The position numbers and the translations under genes are program-made. Below the pieces are notes generated by a model, which was not told the DNA's origin, did not search any database, and saw nothing but the letters and a program-made list of their open reading frames with translations. A stretch of DNA of 64,000 nucleotides from Epiperipatus broadwayi (Eukaryota > Onychophora > Udeonychophora > Euonychophora > Peripatidae), in contig JAQFVV010012418.1 of assembly GCA_028023455.1 (NCBI GenBank), forward strand, positions 7,993,244 to 8,057,243. The letters run 5' to 3'. Positions 26,601 through 39,307 of the stretch are shown here, one piece after another. Each line of letters starts with the position of its first letter. Position 1 is the stretch's first letter.

Positions 26601-28838
26601 ATATTTTTGTCTATTTATTATATCACAATACAAGCAAAGAATTATTATATATGCAATGATAAACATATATTACAGGTTTCATAAATCAATTTACAGTCTC
26701 AGTATGAATAAAATTACATAAATAAAGAATAAAATCTATCAGAAAGTCTGGTAAAAATTGAAAAAACAACAACAAATTAATGTCTGCAAAAATATTGCAG
26801 AAATAACTGTCAAAAATTATTTATAATAATTATCAACCACAAAACATGGTCTTTTCAATGTCTATCTGTTTTATGTTTTACTATCTCTTGCTTTCAGACT
26901 TCATTCATATCAATAGCTTTTCATTTTAAATTTCTAATATTTGTTTTTTTCTATTATACTTATTACATTATAGTATGTAATGCAGTTTAATAAATAAATA
27001 GATTATAATTTAAAATATTTTTATAGATATATTTTGATTTTGTATTATTTTTTTCCTATTTATATGGTTGTGGTGGACAGTTACTTGAAATATATTAACA
27101 CCAATACATGTATTTCAATGTATGCTAGAATGAAAGAATACTATAATGATGATGAACTCATGGAAACCAATTACGTTCATTACAGAACATTCTATAGTAT
27201 CTCAAACATTTTTAGATTATTTGTTATTTCTTTTGAAGAGTCAAGCAATATGCTCAAGAAAAGATTATTTATATTTTAAATTATACATAGTATTTATGTT
27301 TTATATCTATATCTTATTTGAAATATTTATTAAAATATATCAATTAAATACAAAATGTATATTTAGCATGGGCTTATATATAAACCAAACTAAAGATAAA
27401 ATACTTATCAATTTTGAACTTTCTACATCTTTACTTCACATATGTTGTTATATATTCCTCTTATTTCTTCAATATACCTACTTAATCTATTAAAGCTATT
27501 CATTTTTATCTTCTGTAATCAATTTAACTTCATAGTAATGCTCTTGCATCCATAAAATCACTGTCCAGTTGCAGTAACTCATAATTTGAAAAAAAAAAAA
27601 AAAATTAGAAATTCATAAATTTTTGATTGTACCCATCTATATAAACTCTGTTATGCAATCAGCTATTTCTTCACCTTCAGCACTTAGACAGTCATCTGAT
27701 TGCTTTTCTTTTGACTTATTACTATACTGACGTTTTCTTAACTGCATTATTTTATTTTTTATTACTATTATTTTTGTTGATATCTTAATGCATATATATT
27801 TAAAATTACATTATATGAAATTTGCTATTATCCAGTTTCAGATACTCATGGGAAGGTTTAGAATTAAATGCAGTAGATATAAATAGACTATTTTATTTAT
27901 TTTCTAGATTCGTTTAATTCAAGGACTTCATATTCTAAGTTAAAAATTACATAATTCTCTGAAAAAACTATTTTTATGATATGTGTAGGTAAAGTATTCT
28001 GTTATGTAACAAATTTATTAATTCTAAAAATTTTCATAACAAAGAAATTTGTATCACTGTGAGGCTTGTTAATACTTTCCATTTAATTTTAATCTAAAAC
28101 AAGAATTTTTATAACAATAGTGTTCTAAAATTCAGTCAAATAATGGATCTTAGTATAAAAGTATAATTCTGACAATGAAAGAATTAAAAAGCATCTAAGA
28201 CATTTAAATCTTTTAGGAGGATGAATTTGAATCACATTACTCCCAATCTCCATTAATTTGTCTTTTTAAAAAGTTTTAATACTTTTTCTAAAGACATAAC
28301 ATAATAACCACAAATTAATATATCCAACTAGTTATCATTATTATTAACAACAAATAAAACCACACCAATTCCAGAAAGAGAGAGAGAGAGAGACAAAATA
28401 AATAAAAAGTTTTTCCAATGATTATACAAACCAAATTTAACTATTACAGATAAAACAATGCAAGCAGAGGTATCAGAAATATAAACAATTATACACATTT
28501 ACAATAAATGAATAATAAATAATCTATTTAAAACTTTATGTATTTCTATGTTATACCAACACAAATGCAAGTTTCTTTTAATGCTACATGAAAATAAATT
28601 AAAAAAAATACTTAGACAATATTCCAAATAAAAAATGTCCACACATTTGACAAAGTATAATACAGCAAAACCATTTAGATAAATTCTAAATCAGCAGAAT
28701 TTATATGTCAATTATCAACTCATAAACAGAATTTTAAATAGATTTTAGTGCATTAAATGGATTTTCAAATAAATATTTAGTCATTGAAATTTTTTTTAAT
28801 TATCCAAGCTATCACACTAGATATGCCAAAACATTCAT
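23640..28838. other. Long intron, no gene recognised
   Basis: A+T-rich sequence. It contains a perfect 16-bp palindrome at 25479-25494 in a short G+C-richer patch, a less A+T-rich patch at about 25855-25935 that could be a repeat relic, and an (AG)n run at 28377-28393. The overlapping open frames at 27034-27493 show no coding features. Confidence 0.5.
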
Positions 28839-28849
28839 AAAATGAAATT

Positions 28850-29426
28850 ATTTTAACATCACATGATCACTATTTCCCTTTCTTGCTCATAACTGTTGTT
28901 AAAATAGGAAAAACGCTCTCCATACAGTAGTGCCACTCAAAGCAAGACACAGTAATCAATGGATGCCAGAAGGCTTGTGCATAAAATCCCTATCTAGTGC
29001 CTACTCATCCAATATCCCCAAACTAGTTTCTGGCTTGTGGCCTTCGTCAGTGGTCAGCTATGGTTATAAAAGAACCAAAGACACCAAAATGTATGGGTGC
29101 TGAACTGAGTTCAGACCTATATGACTATATAAGCTATTGAGCTTAGATTGAAAATATTTGTGTTTTCAATTCTATTCTAATAGTTTTGTAGTTATGTAGA
29201 GATAAAAGGTGGCTGCTGGAGAGTTGTATTAGATCCTAAGATTTAGGTGCAGTGCTCTCAGATCCGAGGTTTCTCACTGACGAAGGTCACAAGCCAGAAA
29301 CAAGTTTGGGGATATTGGATGAGTAGGCACTAGATAGGGATTTTATGCACAAGCCTTCTGGCATCCATTGATTACTCTGTCTTGCTTTGAGTGGCACTAC
29401 TGTATGGAGAGAGTTTTGCCTATTTT
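28850..29426. mobile_element. Foldback transposon copy A with 11-bp flanking direct repeats
   Basis: About 145-bp inverted repeats (28914-29055 and 29276-29420) enclose a 220-bp unique centre. The outer edge of each inverted repeat reads like CAAAACTCTCCATACAG, then GTGCCACTC. The left side carries an extra 60-bp end segment with ACATCACATGATCACTATTTC that the right side lacks. The identical 11-mer AAAATGAAATT flanks the unit at 28839-28849 and 29427-29437. The unit has no ORF, so it must be moved by an enzyme encoded elsewhere. Long inverted repeats plus 11-bp target duplications recall Mutator-like or Foldback elements. Confidence 0.75.
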
Positions 29427-30189
29427 AAAATGAAATTCTCTTATGCATACTTTTATTAATTTCTATAATAGAATCACTTCTCAAAAAAAAAAAAAAAAAA
29501 AGAATAATAATCCAACTTTGGATCATGGAAAAAATAGAATGCAATCAACTTCTAAGTCGCTACATAAATAAAAAAAAGTGTGTTATTAGATGCCATTTTA
29601 GCTTTATTAGAATGCTACATGAAATAAACATAGCAATACTAATGATACTATAAAACTACATTATTAATACGATGTGAAACATTATTTTGCTATTCTTAAT
29701 GCAAGGGATTAAATGAATGGATAAATTCATAAAATTATTAACTATAGTAAATTTAACAAGAAAACAATTGTAATATTTTAAAAAATATTTAAAGAATAAA
29801 GAGATGTGAGGGGGTGGGGAGGGTCCAAATTAATTAAAAACTTTCTGCCTTCTTTACAATCTACTTATCACAAATAATCATTTTCATTTTGAGCTCTACA
29901 ACCTGAAATTGCTAGTGTATATTTTATTCAAACTAAATAAATTTAACTAACTTTTTGACTGGCTATACATTTTGTTCTAAATATCATATCTACATTTAAT
30001 GTAAAGATTACATATGAACATAAGAGTTGACTTTCATGTATACACAATTTTAAGCCACTTTCCTAAATCAAACTAAGATTTTTTTATGGTTACAAATTGT
30101 CATTGAAAGATATATTATAAACGAAAATTAATTTTACATTTTTCTTTCAATACCTCAACTAATTGATACTAGTTGGTAGTGCGTAATAA

Positions 30190-30440
30190 ATGTTCATTCT
30201 ATGCTGCTCTATCAAATATCCCCAAAGTAATTTCAAGTTTATGGCTTCATACAGTAAGGTGTGTTGAATCTTGGAACAATGAATTTGGTCCTCTAAGATC
30301 TAATGCAACTTCCTTCTAGCAAACATCATTTATATTTGATAATCCAAATTGAAAAACATGTTTCAATCTTAGCTAACTTGCATATATAGTCATATAGATC
30401 TCATATCAATCCAGTTTCTATATATTATGGTGTCCCTAAT
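30190..30440. mobile_element. Old, strongly diverged copy of the foldback element
   Basis: Blocks matching copy A occur in the same order: ATCAAATATCCCCAAA, a TTATGGCTTCAT segment, CTAAGATCTAATGCAACTT, TTTCAATCTTAGCT, the ATATAGTCATATAG segment, and ATGGTGTCCCT near the end. Divergence is heavy and the terminal repeats are gone, so the family has been active over a long time. Confidence 0.55.
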
Positions 30441-32595
30441 TATTTTTTTTTAACAATTATAAACTCCTTTTTCCTGTGGTCAGGATTTTCTAATCAGATT
30501 ATCATCCAGCCACATAATCATGACATGGTTAATAATGTCCTTATACCACTATAACCAGATAGGTAAATTAGAAAATATAAATCAAGAAGAAACTTAATGT
30601 TATTTATAAATAAAAATTATGTTCTTTAAAATGTGCTACAACTTGTTATTTGATATTCTTCAAGAGGGTATGTTTATCAAAACAACAAGAAACAAAGTCT
30701 GATCTTCTGGCCAGTTATGTACAAATGTTTTGCAGCTTACTAAATTCTCATTTTTCATACTCAAGGAATTAGAATCATTAAAAATGAAATAATATGTTGT
30801 AACTAGAATGTGGATGGATCAATGTAGCTAGTAATTTTTTTAAAACAAAGTTTATTTGTGAAGCCTACAAAATCAGAAGGCCAGATAATAGTTTTTTGGT
30901 GAGCAAGAGGAATATGAGAAGAAAAAAAATCTTAGACCAATTATACTATGATTCTCCAATATTATATTAAAATTAATTTTCTTAAATTGTATTACCTATC
31001 ACATCTTCGAAAATATTACAACAATCTTTCATGGAATAATATATGATGCAATCAAACAGACATATATTCTTTGTCATTAACAGGAATGTAAAAGCAAGTC
31101 TGGGAATGTTCAATCTAAAATATTTATCAGAATATTCCTTTAAAAAAATCTAATTTTTTTATTAAAACATATCATACTTTCAGGTCACCTTGTCTTTTAT
31201 GGAAAATCTATGTAGCAAACTATACTAATATTCTAGGAAGTGGTTATATATTAAGTGTGCCACTATAAACAAGGGTGATAGTAGTGAAGGTCAATTTTAA
31301 AAAATCATTAAACAGTTTGATCATTTTGATTTTTAATGGTCAGTTTATCTGTCTACCTGATATATCAGGATTATGTGCCACCAACAATTATGTAAAAAAC
31401 AAATAAATAGTGATTTCAAGAATGGAACTTTATACTTAGATTTGATTATTTTTAATTTGAAACCTTACAATAATTTTGATAAATAATCAGTAATTCTAAA
31501 TTTTTAAATCTCAGATACAGGAAGGATTTAAGCATATTTCATTTCTATCATAATCATTCCAATGCATTTTTAAAATTTCTCAAAAATTACATTTTAGATA
31601 ACAACTTTTATTATCAAATGTATCTCCATATTTTTTATAATTTTATTGGATACATTTTCTAAATAATTGTTCAATTAAATCATTCTAAATATCATAAATA
31701 TCCAATTATCAGAATTCTTCAGAACTAAATTTTCTAAATGACCCTTTATGTTAAAACATGCATAGGACTGAATACTGATATTATTATGAAATAAATAATT
31801 TCTAAAACATGCTATTCACTCCAGAGAATACACGTGCAAGACTAAATTTTGTAGTAAAATGAAATCAGGTAGAAGTTTATATTATAATTTCCATAGCATA
31901 ACTAAATAATAGAGGTAACATTGCATTTAATGCAATAATATATAGCATATTTAAATGCTACTTGCTATTATTAAAATAGTGTATATAATCTTATCCATAT
32001 ATATTTCACTTTTGATTGTGTATCTATTTATTTATTTTAATTAAAATCTTTATTAACAAAAAACAAATAGTATACATATATAATAATTATATAAATATAA
32101 ATTTTAAATTGTAAATCTTCATATTTATTCATATTTTTTAATGGTTCATCCTTGATTAAATATTTATTTTGATTTTTAACTATATTATTTCCAAGTTTCA
32201 CATGGAAACAGACTAGTGTCGATCAAATTTTTTCCACTATCTTTTTTGATTGTGCATTTATTTATATACAATTTCTAGCATATTTATCTGAAAATATTTT
32301 TGACTTTGATATGAAAACATTTACATCTTATTATAAATATATTTTCTTGATATTTTTACAACTGTATATTAAACACATTCTTTTCATAAAAAAAAAAAAA
32401 AAAATTATGATAAATTATTCTGGTATTAACATTAATTATTCACTTTTTTAATGCTATTATTATTTAAACTAATAAAATATTAACCAAAATTCATTTACAT
32501 AATTACCTTTAAAAGCATGAAAAAACTTTTATGCAATCAGGCAAATTATAAACGCAATGATCTAAAATTGAAAGGCAAAAACAATATTTTTTTTA

Positions 32596-32655
32596 AAACA
32601 GGCAAAACTCTTCATACAGTAGTGCCACTCAGTGCCAAAATAGTGATTATGTGAT
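32596..32655. mobile_element. Remnant of the foldback element (terminus only)
   Basis: The segment carries the family's inverted-repeat edge (GGCAAAACTCTTCATACAG, then AGTGCCACTCAGTGCC), joined directly to a piece like the outer end segment (AATAGTGATTATGTGAT). The inside has been deleted. Confidence 0.6.
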
Positions 32656-33105
32656 AAATTCTTCTTTAATTCAGGCATTCATAAATTGCTATAATTCCTT
32701 AAAATTTCAACAATAATCATTTACCATTAGTAATTCTATTTTATAGACACATGATTTCTTTTTAAAATCAATTTTAAACAATTTACTGAAACAATTTCAA
32801 AAACTAGAGATCTATTCAAAGATGAAACAATAATTTTTTAGTTTTGATTTTCAAATCTTAAAAATTCTAAAATCTTTCATTTCAACCATATTTATTCTTC
32901 ATAATTACAAATTCTAGAATACATTTTGCCTCTTTTAACAATCACTTAATGTCATAGTATAAAATTTCTAAAAATATTTTAATTCATTCTTAAAACACAT
33001 AGATCAATAACATCAGACCCCGATTACCAAGAAAATTATAATAGTTTCAGAAATAAAATTTCAAATCCTAAATTGTGCATCTTAATTTAGTTTAAAACAC
33101 TTAAG

Positions 33106-33612
33106 ATGAAGGCAATTGATTTAAAAAGTGGACATGCACTCTATTATAAAGGCATAAATATTGGAAATACAAGTGGAGTAGGATTCATCATAAATAAAAA
33201 GTGGAAGAACATTGTAGAAATTGATGATGTATCGGACAGAGTGTCAAGATTAGGTGTACAACTTAATAGCAGATAGCAAATGCAGATAATTCAGGTTTAT
33301 GCCCCAACAAGTTCTCATAGTGATGAAGTAGTAGAAAATTTTTATATGGATGTACAAAAGGCTTTTGATCAGAGTAAACAACATTTTAAAATTGTTATGG
33401 CAGACTTTAATGCTAGAATTGATAAACAAATGAAAGATGAAAGAGCTGTAAGTAATTTTGGTTATGGTAATAGAAATGAGAGAGGACACAGACTTGTGGA
33501 GTTTGCAGAAGAAGAAAAACTTGATATTATGAATTCTTTTTTTGAAAAAAATGTTAAAAAGAAATGGACATGGAAGCATCCAAATGAAGGTACAGCAGAA
33601 TTTATACTTTGA
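33106..33612 (+). pseudogene. Endonuclease (C-terminal two thirds) of the RTE-like element
   Basis: The frame reads MKAIDLKSGHALYYKG, then TSGVGFIINKKWK and VSDRVSRLGVQL. One TAG interrupts it at 33274-33276, and the same frame resumes with MQIIQVYAPTSSHSD. The YAPTS motif and ADFNAR (about residues 48-53 after the stop; the GDFNA equivalent) are endonuclease signatures. RGHRLVEFAEEEKL and WTWKHPNEG follow. The final Asp-His region is reached only after a frameshift near 33612, as FNTGSYHQLVRCK in the next fragment. The stop and the frameshift disable it. Confidence 0.8.
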
Positions 33613-34217
33613 CTAACAGAAAATACATATTTCAAGATTATAATGTTTTTAATAAATTTAACACAGGAAGTTATCATCAATTAGTAAGATGTAAGATATG
33701 TGTTAATGCAAAACTTGAGAGACAAAAATTATTAAGAAAAACAACAGTTGATATTCCTAATCTTCAGAAACATTCTAATGAATTTAAATTAGAACTTACA
33801 AATCAGTTTCAAGTATTAGTAGAGTTTGAACATGATTCAGATTTGACTGAAATTAATATGAAAATGACTGATACACTTTTAAGAACTGCAACAAAGATAG
33901 CTGGTAGAAAAAAGCAGTAACTGATCAATAAAATTTCTACTGAGACTAGAGAATTCATGAAGAAAAAAAGGAATATGAAGATATACAAACCTGATGCATT
34001 GAAAAGGATTGAATATCTCAAATTTTGTAAAATGGCGTGGAAAAGAGTTGAAAATGATATAAGAAAGTATAATTGTGAACTAGCAAAGAAAGCTGTAGAA
34101 GAGAATAATAAAAGTCTCAAGAGTGTAAAACAACATTTTGGTATAGGTAAGAAATTTATATCTGCAATAAAAATAAAAAAGATGTATTTATTACTAAAAA
34201 AAGAGATGACATCATGA
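33609..34217 (+). pseudogene. Endonuclease end and endonuclease-RT linker of the RTE-like element
   Basis: A frame from 33609 reads TNRKYIFQDYN, then FNTGSYHQLVRCK (the SDH position is changed to SYH), and then lysine-rich, helix-forming linker through RTATKIAGRKKQ. A TAA at 33918 breaks it. The same frame continues from 33957 (MKKKRNMKIYKPD) to 34217. In intact relatives this segment joins the nuclease to the polymerase. The His-Tyr-Ser change in the nuclease motif would damage catalysis. Confidence 0.65.
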
Positions 34218-34668
34218 AATGAATAGAAGACTTTTATCAAGAATTATATAGTAATAAAAAACAAGTACCTCCTACTTCCGAAATGCCCAGAATTTTAAAT
34301 GAAGAAGTAAGACATGCAATTAAATGTATGAAGAAAGGAAAGGCCCCAGGTAATGATGGAATTATAATTGATATATTAAAAGAAGCAAGTAAAGAAATAT
34401 AATTTTTTTTAGCAAAGTTATATATCAAATGTCTAAATGATAAAGATGTACCAGATGATCGGAAGAATGCAGTATTAATATTATTAATATTTAAAAAAGG
34501 TGATAAAGAATATTATTAGAAATTAGAGACCTATCAGCCTTTTATCAGTTTTACACAAAATTTTTACCAAGATAGTTACAACTCATCTCTAGAGAACATT
34601 GGATTTCCACCAACCAAGAGAATAAGCTGGATTTAAGTGGTTTTAGTACAATAGATCATATTCAGGTA

Positions 34669-35115
34669 TTGAGAGAAGTTAAAGAAAAGACAAATGAATA
34701 TGAGTTGCCATTATGCTTTGTATTTGTAGATTATGAAAAGGCATTTGACTCTATAAACATTTCTTCAGTGATTAAAGCATTGGATCATCAAGGTATAGAT
34801 CCAGGATATTGTCATATTTTAAAGAATATTTATAAAAATGCAACAGCAACAATTAGATTACATAATGATATTAGGAAAGTCAACATTGAGAAAGGTGTAA
34901 GACAGGGTGACTCCATATCTCCAAAACTTTTTACAGCAGTGCTGCAAGAAATATTTTGTGGATTAAAATGGGAAGCTAAAGGATTGAACGTAAATGGAGA
35001 TTATTTAAGTCATTTAGATTTTGCAGATGATGTAGTTGTTTTTGCAAATAATGCTTTAGAGCTGCAGAAAATGTTGGAGTTATCAGATGAAAGTAGGACT
35101 AAAGATACACATTAA
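34669..35115 (+). pseudogene. Reverse transcriptase core of the RTE-like element
   Basis: A 148-codon frame carries the polymerase signatures: FVDYEKAFDS (motif A, Asp at residue 21), RQGDSISPKLF (motif B, 78-88) and LDFADDVVVF (motif C, FADD at 118-121). Upstream, in other frames, the fingers region is visible at 34230-34500 (MKKGKAPGNDG, FKKGDKEYY). The catalytic aspartates are all present, so the domain decayed by frameshift rather than active-site loss. It copies element RNA at the nicked target site. Confidence 0.85.
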
Positions 35116-35692
35116 AAAGACTAAAGTAATGTTTAATGGATTTTCTCAAAATATGAAAATAAAGATTGATTATGATGAGTTAGAAGAAGTTAACAGTCAC
35201 AAATACCTTGGTCAGATTATTAATACAGATGGAAGCATAATGGAGGAAATTAATCATAGAATTAAACTTGGTTGGAGTGCTTTTGGTGGAAATAACTTGA
35301 TACTAAAAGGAAATATATCTATGTGTTTGAAAAGGAAGGTTTTTAATAAATGTATTTTACCAGTTCTTACTTATGGATCTGAGACTTGGACACTTAATAG
35401 AAGAACAATTCAGAGACTTCAGACCACCTGAAAAAGTATGGACAGATGTATGTTGGGAGCAACAAAAAATCGAAAATGCAATATATGGGTAAGAGCACAA
35501 ACAGGTGTTACTGACCTCATTGAAAAAATTAAAAGACTGAAGTGGAGTTGGGCTAGACATATTGCTAGAAGAGATGATAATAGATGGACAATTGAAATCT
35601 TAAACGGGATTCCAAGAGATTGTAAAAGATCCAGAAAGAGACCACATGTGAGATGGATGGATGAAATAAGAAAGTGTGCAGGGGTGATGTGA
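35087..35692 (+). pseudogene. Thumb and C-terminal region of the RTE-like element
   Basis: The frame shifts at about 35090-35115 and reads IHIKKTKVMFNG, then HKYLGQIINTDGS, KCILPVLTYGSETW and, after one stop at 35429, RCMLGATKNRK, KRLKWSWARHIARRDD and RKRPHVRWMDEIRK. This ordering, including the GSETW block and the WxGHxxR-like WARHIAR block, is typical of RTE/BovB proteins. A last segment (RRWIELGETF) ends shortly before the (TGA)n tail. Confidence 0.8.
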
Positions 35693-35780
35693 AGAAGAGA
35701 AGCTAAAGATCGGAGAAGATGGATTGAACTTGGAGAGACCTTCACCCTGCAGTGGATTGTTAATGATTGATGATGATGAT

Positions 35781-38138
35781 TTTAATATGAGCATTAAAAA
35801 AATTAATACTAACAGAAATATATTTTTATTTAAAATGTGTTGAAAAACATCAGACATGTAGGCATCTGTGTATATATTTACATTTGGCATCAACACATCA
35901 ATTCAGAACCTTCCAGTTTACAAATACATGGATAATAATAAGTAATGGTTTTGTATATCTAAATACAATGAGGCAAATGTTTAACATTTATGATTTTTTC
36001 TGCATATATTTGCATATTCACAAAATTCCATTGGCAATTGGGATTAATTTTGCTCAGCTTTTGTAGAGGTTAATGTGTGAATTTTAAGAATGTGATGATT
36101 GCAAAAAAAAAGATTTTAAGAGATTATTGATGCAATGAACAAACTTAGCAGTTGTAGTATAATTATATCTTGGAATGTACAGTGTGATATGTCAAGCATA
36201 GATCTGTTTTTATAAAGGAACAAATATACTAAAACCACTGTTATTTGCTAATACTCTAATGTGATTTGTTAATTATAATAATGGCCTCTCTTTGATTTTG
36301 ATTTCCTATAAATAGGGCATTTTTTATTGATGATATACCTATAAAACAACTTATATAAAATATAAATAAATTTCAAAGTTTGGTCATGGTTTTGTTTTCT
36401 TTTTATCATTTACCATAAATAAAAAAAAACAAAAAACATTATATATATATCATAAAATAATTTAAGAAATGAAAAAAAATATTTATCAAAAAACATCTTG
36501 TAAGGTATAAATGGATCTGACATAAAAAAAAACAACAACAACAACAATAGTAGTCTAGTCTATGTCTTGGCTCAAAAAGAAAGAAATACAGAGTGATTCC
36601 ATAAAGATAGAAGAAAACACTGATGCATTGCTCACTATTTTAAAGTATTTTTCAATAGTCTATCTACCTCAGCAATTATGACAACAGCTAATAAAACAGT
36701 ATTTAATATGGCAGGCTAAAAAACTGCTGGTCAAAAGATCTGAACTATATACTCATTTCCAAAAATGAATGTAAGTCTCATAGAAAATGACACTGCTTAC
36801 TTTAAGAAAGAAAACCATATCATAAGAAAAAGTGGACTCTGTCATAAGACCTCCTGTATAGACTATCATCACCAATACCCGAAGAGAATGATCACAATCA
36901 AGATTAGACTGCTAAAGATTTATGTGCATACACAGCAAATATACATCTGTGGAAAACAATGGTTTAAAACTTTAAAACATTTGTATTTGCTAAGATCTTA
37001 TCCTTATATTTATCCATAAAGTCTTAAGTTATAATGCTGATAAATATTATTTTTTTCTTATTTTCAATATTTTGTACTGTATTTATCTTGTAGTAATTGC
37101 AAAAATATAAGCAAAGATTTAATATTTTTTATTATTAAAAAAAAACAGACAATAATTTAATTACAGTGTTCTGTTTTCATTCTATTAAAACCAATTAGTT
37201 AAGAAAGGAGTGTTTCAAAAAATTGGAGTGGCCAGCGTCATTACTTGATAATAATATTTGTTATGTAATACATAGTTGATTTCAAACATTAATGACAAGC
37301 ATGGATTATCAGAGGTGAGAGTTTTGGACTCAAGAGCTAAATAAACGATGGTCAATTGCCAGATGAGGAAAGTAACAACAACAAAAAATCAGTCAAAACT
37401 GAATAAGACTGCTGTATTCTAATATTAGCTTTGTTACACAAATATCTCTTGATGTGGTCATTACTATTTTTCTTTTTTTTAAACATCAATGTTTGTTAAT
37501 TTTATTAGGCTTTGTATGAAATATACTAAAAAATTAAAGCTGTAAATAGAAATGAAAAGTGATAAAGTATTATTTATAATTACCTAATGAAATGTTACTG
37601 TTTTTTTAAATAAATTTGATCAATATTTAAAATCTAATCAATATATCGTTTCCTATACATTATTTTCTATAAGAATACAATATAATTGTTCCAATATTTA
37701 AAAGAGAAAACAGAAGATTGATTGAAAATTATAGACTACAAATCATTATTTCTGTTTTTTTAAGCGGTTGAATTTATTGTTAAAACCAGGTTGTTGCATC
37801 ATTTTTCTAATAAGATAGTTTATGATAAACAATGGGCAGAAGCACATGAGCAATTGTGAACATATTTATTGTATTGCTGATTCTTTGCTCAAGGCACTGT
37901 TGATATGGACTCATTGATTTTTTTTTTTTTTGAAATGGATTATTTCTTATGTACAAGATTAAAAGCAAATGATAAAAATTATATACTATCAGTGATATTT
38001 TGTTTACCAATGATATATATGCAGAGATGTTTTTATAATTGTAGCATCCAAAGTATTGCAACATCAACTGGAAATTCATGTTATGCATGATTTGTTTTTT
38101 ATGGGAGATTTGTAGAATTTAAATAACCATTACTATAT
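35781..38138. other. A+T-rich DNA, no gene recognised
   Basis: No exon-like islands or repeats that I recognise. The open frame at 36765-37019 has no supporting signal. Confidence 0.45.
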
Positions 38139-38149
38139 AAATGTAAATT

Positions 38150-38350
38150 AACACAGGCAAAATTCTCCATACAGTGGTGCCATTCAGTGCCAACCAGTGC
38201 CTATTCATCCAATAAATCCAGATTAGTTTCTGGCTTGTGGCCTTCATCAGTGAGGAGCTTTGGATCTGATAGCAATGGAGAGTTTTGCCTGTGTTAATAA
38301 CAGAAATGTGTCAGCATAAGAAATAGTGATCATGTGATGTTTAGTGGTTT
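38150..38350. mobile_element. Foldback transposon copy B (short) with 11-bp flanking direct repeats
   Basis: It begins AACACAGGCAAAATTCTCC. It contains the family block with CTGGCTTGTGGCCTTCATCAG, then the inverted terminus, and ends with the 60-bp outer segment (GATCATGTGATGTTTAG) on the right side. It is therefore in the opposite orientation to copy A. The unique centre is deleted. The 11-mer AAATGTAAATT flanks it exactly at 38139-38149 and 38351-38361. Confidence 0.72.
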
Positions 38351-38361
38351 AAATGTAAATT

Positions 38362-39199
38362 TAAAAAAAATTAATTATATTTAGTTTAAAATAGGCATAT
38401 CATGAGCCACTTGAAATCAAATTATGTCAAACTGTAAGATCTTATAGCAACATTGAATTTGTTAAGAATCATTTTATTATCTATAAAGTCAATATATTTA
38501 TTTTTATTCTGGAGTAGTCACATTAATGTGCTTTATAGTCATATTCATAGATTTAATTATTAAAATTTATTCCTGTAATTTACAAATCTTTCTGTCTAAC
38601 TATTTTATCATATGCAAAGTAAGATGTGCTTTCTCACATTTGGTATATTGCAGAGTTATTTTTTATATACTATAGAAGGAGAATCTATTTAGATATAATA
38701 AAGGATTTATTTCTTAAATATGATATTTATACAATACCATCAACTTTATATAAAATTGTATTAGAATTTATACTGATTGAATATTAGGACATATTACTTT
38801 TATTATTTCTAATAGAGTTACACCTATTTCCTACTATGCACAATGTAATTTCCCAAATGTCCTTAAAGCTTACAATCCAAACCAGTGATGTACATCAACT
38901 ACTATTTATTTTATTCAATAAAATAATAAGTCAATTAGTTTTAACCACATCACTTATATCTATATCTAGTCTTAAAAGATGTTTACTGACAATTTTATCA
39001 GAATCTGATGATATATTGTTAACAGTTAATTATTAGTTTTACTTTAGATTTTTATTAGTTTTCACACATTATTTTTATTTTTTTTTGTCAATAAAGTTAT
39101 AATAATGGTAAAAATTTTGTAATTTAAATTATTATTATTAGATGTTTTATTTTCCTACATAACAATAATGAATTTGACTTTGTAATCACAACTTACTTA
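38362..39199. other. A+T-rich spacer, nothing recognised
   Basis: No coding or repeat signal beyond homopolymers. Confidence 0.4.
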
Positions 39200-39307
39200 A
39201 AAAAATTTTTTTTTCTCATGTGTCATAGCATCAGCCGGGAAGCGAACCTGCTAACCTGGGACAACTGCTTGTAAAGCAGCTGTCGCTGACCTCTTGACCA
39301 CCAATGC
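39200..39307 (-). mobile_element. tRNA-derived SINE, copy 2
   Basis: On the minus strand it starts with the same GCATTGG acceptor half and GGTGGTCAAGAGGTCAGC D-arm as copy 1. It has a neat anticodon arm (CAGCTGC and GCAGTTG around the seven-base loop TTTACAA), then a box B (GGTTCGCTTCC), CTGATGC, and the same TATGACACAT end before an A-rich tail. The loop reads as anticodon TAC in a valine-like arm. The stretch between the anticodon and T arms is longer than in a normal valine tRNA. Confidence 0.75.

Larger units (their letters stand above)
29438..33099. other. A+T-rich DNA with two foldback-element remnants
   Basis: No gene recognised. The remnants at 30190-30440 and 32596-32655 are listed separately. 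Everything else is homopolymer-rich sequence without exon-like islands. Confidence 0.5.
33100..35780 (+). mobile_element. RTE/BovB-like non-LTR retrotransposon, 5' truncated
   Basis: The plus strand encodes, with frameshifts, the end of an APE endonuclease, a linker, a full reverse-transcriptase core and a C-terminal region. It ends in a (TGA)n tail at about 35766-35780. A short trinucleotide tail is typical of RTE-clade elements. The translations resemble the craniofacial development protein 2-like or endonuclease-reverse transcriptase products often annotated in invertebrate genomes. The N-terminal part of the endonuclease is missing. The sequence is richer in G than its flanks. It may lie within a long intron of the minus-strand gene, on the opposite strand. 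Confidence 0.85.

Noticed and set aside
27034-27493. Two overlapping plus-strand frames of 81 and 115 codons
   Set aside because: Composition is that of A+T-rich noise (Ile, Tyr, Phe, Leu, Lys), with no splice sites or motifs.
33250-36066. Several minus-strand open frames across the RTE-like element
   Set aside because: They are antisense shadows of the plus-strand retrotransposon protein.
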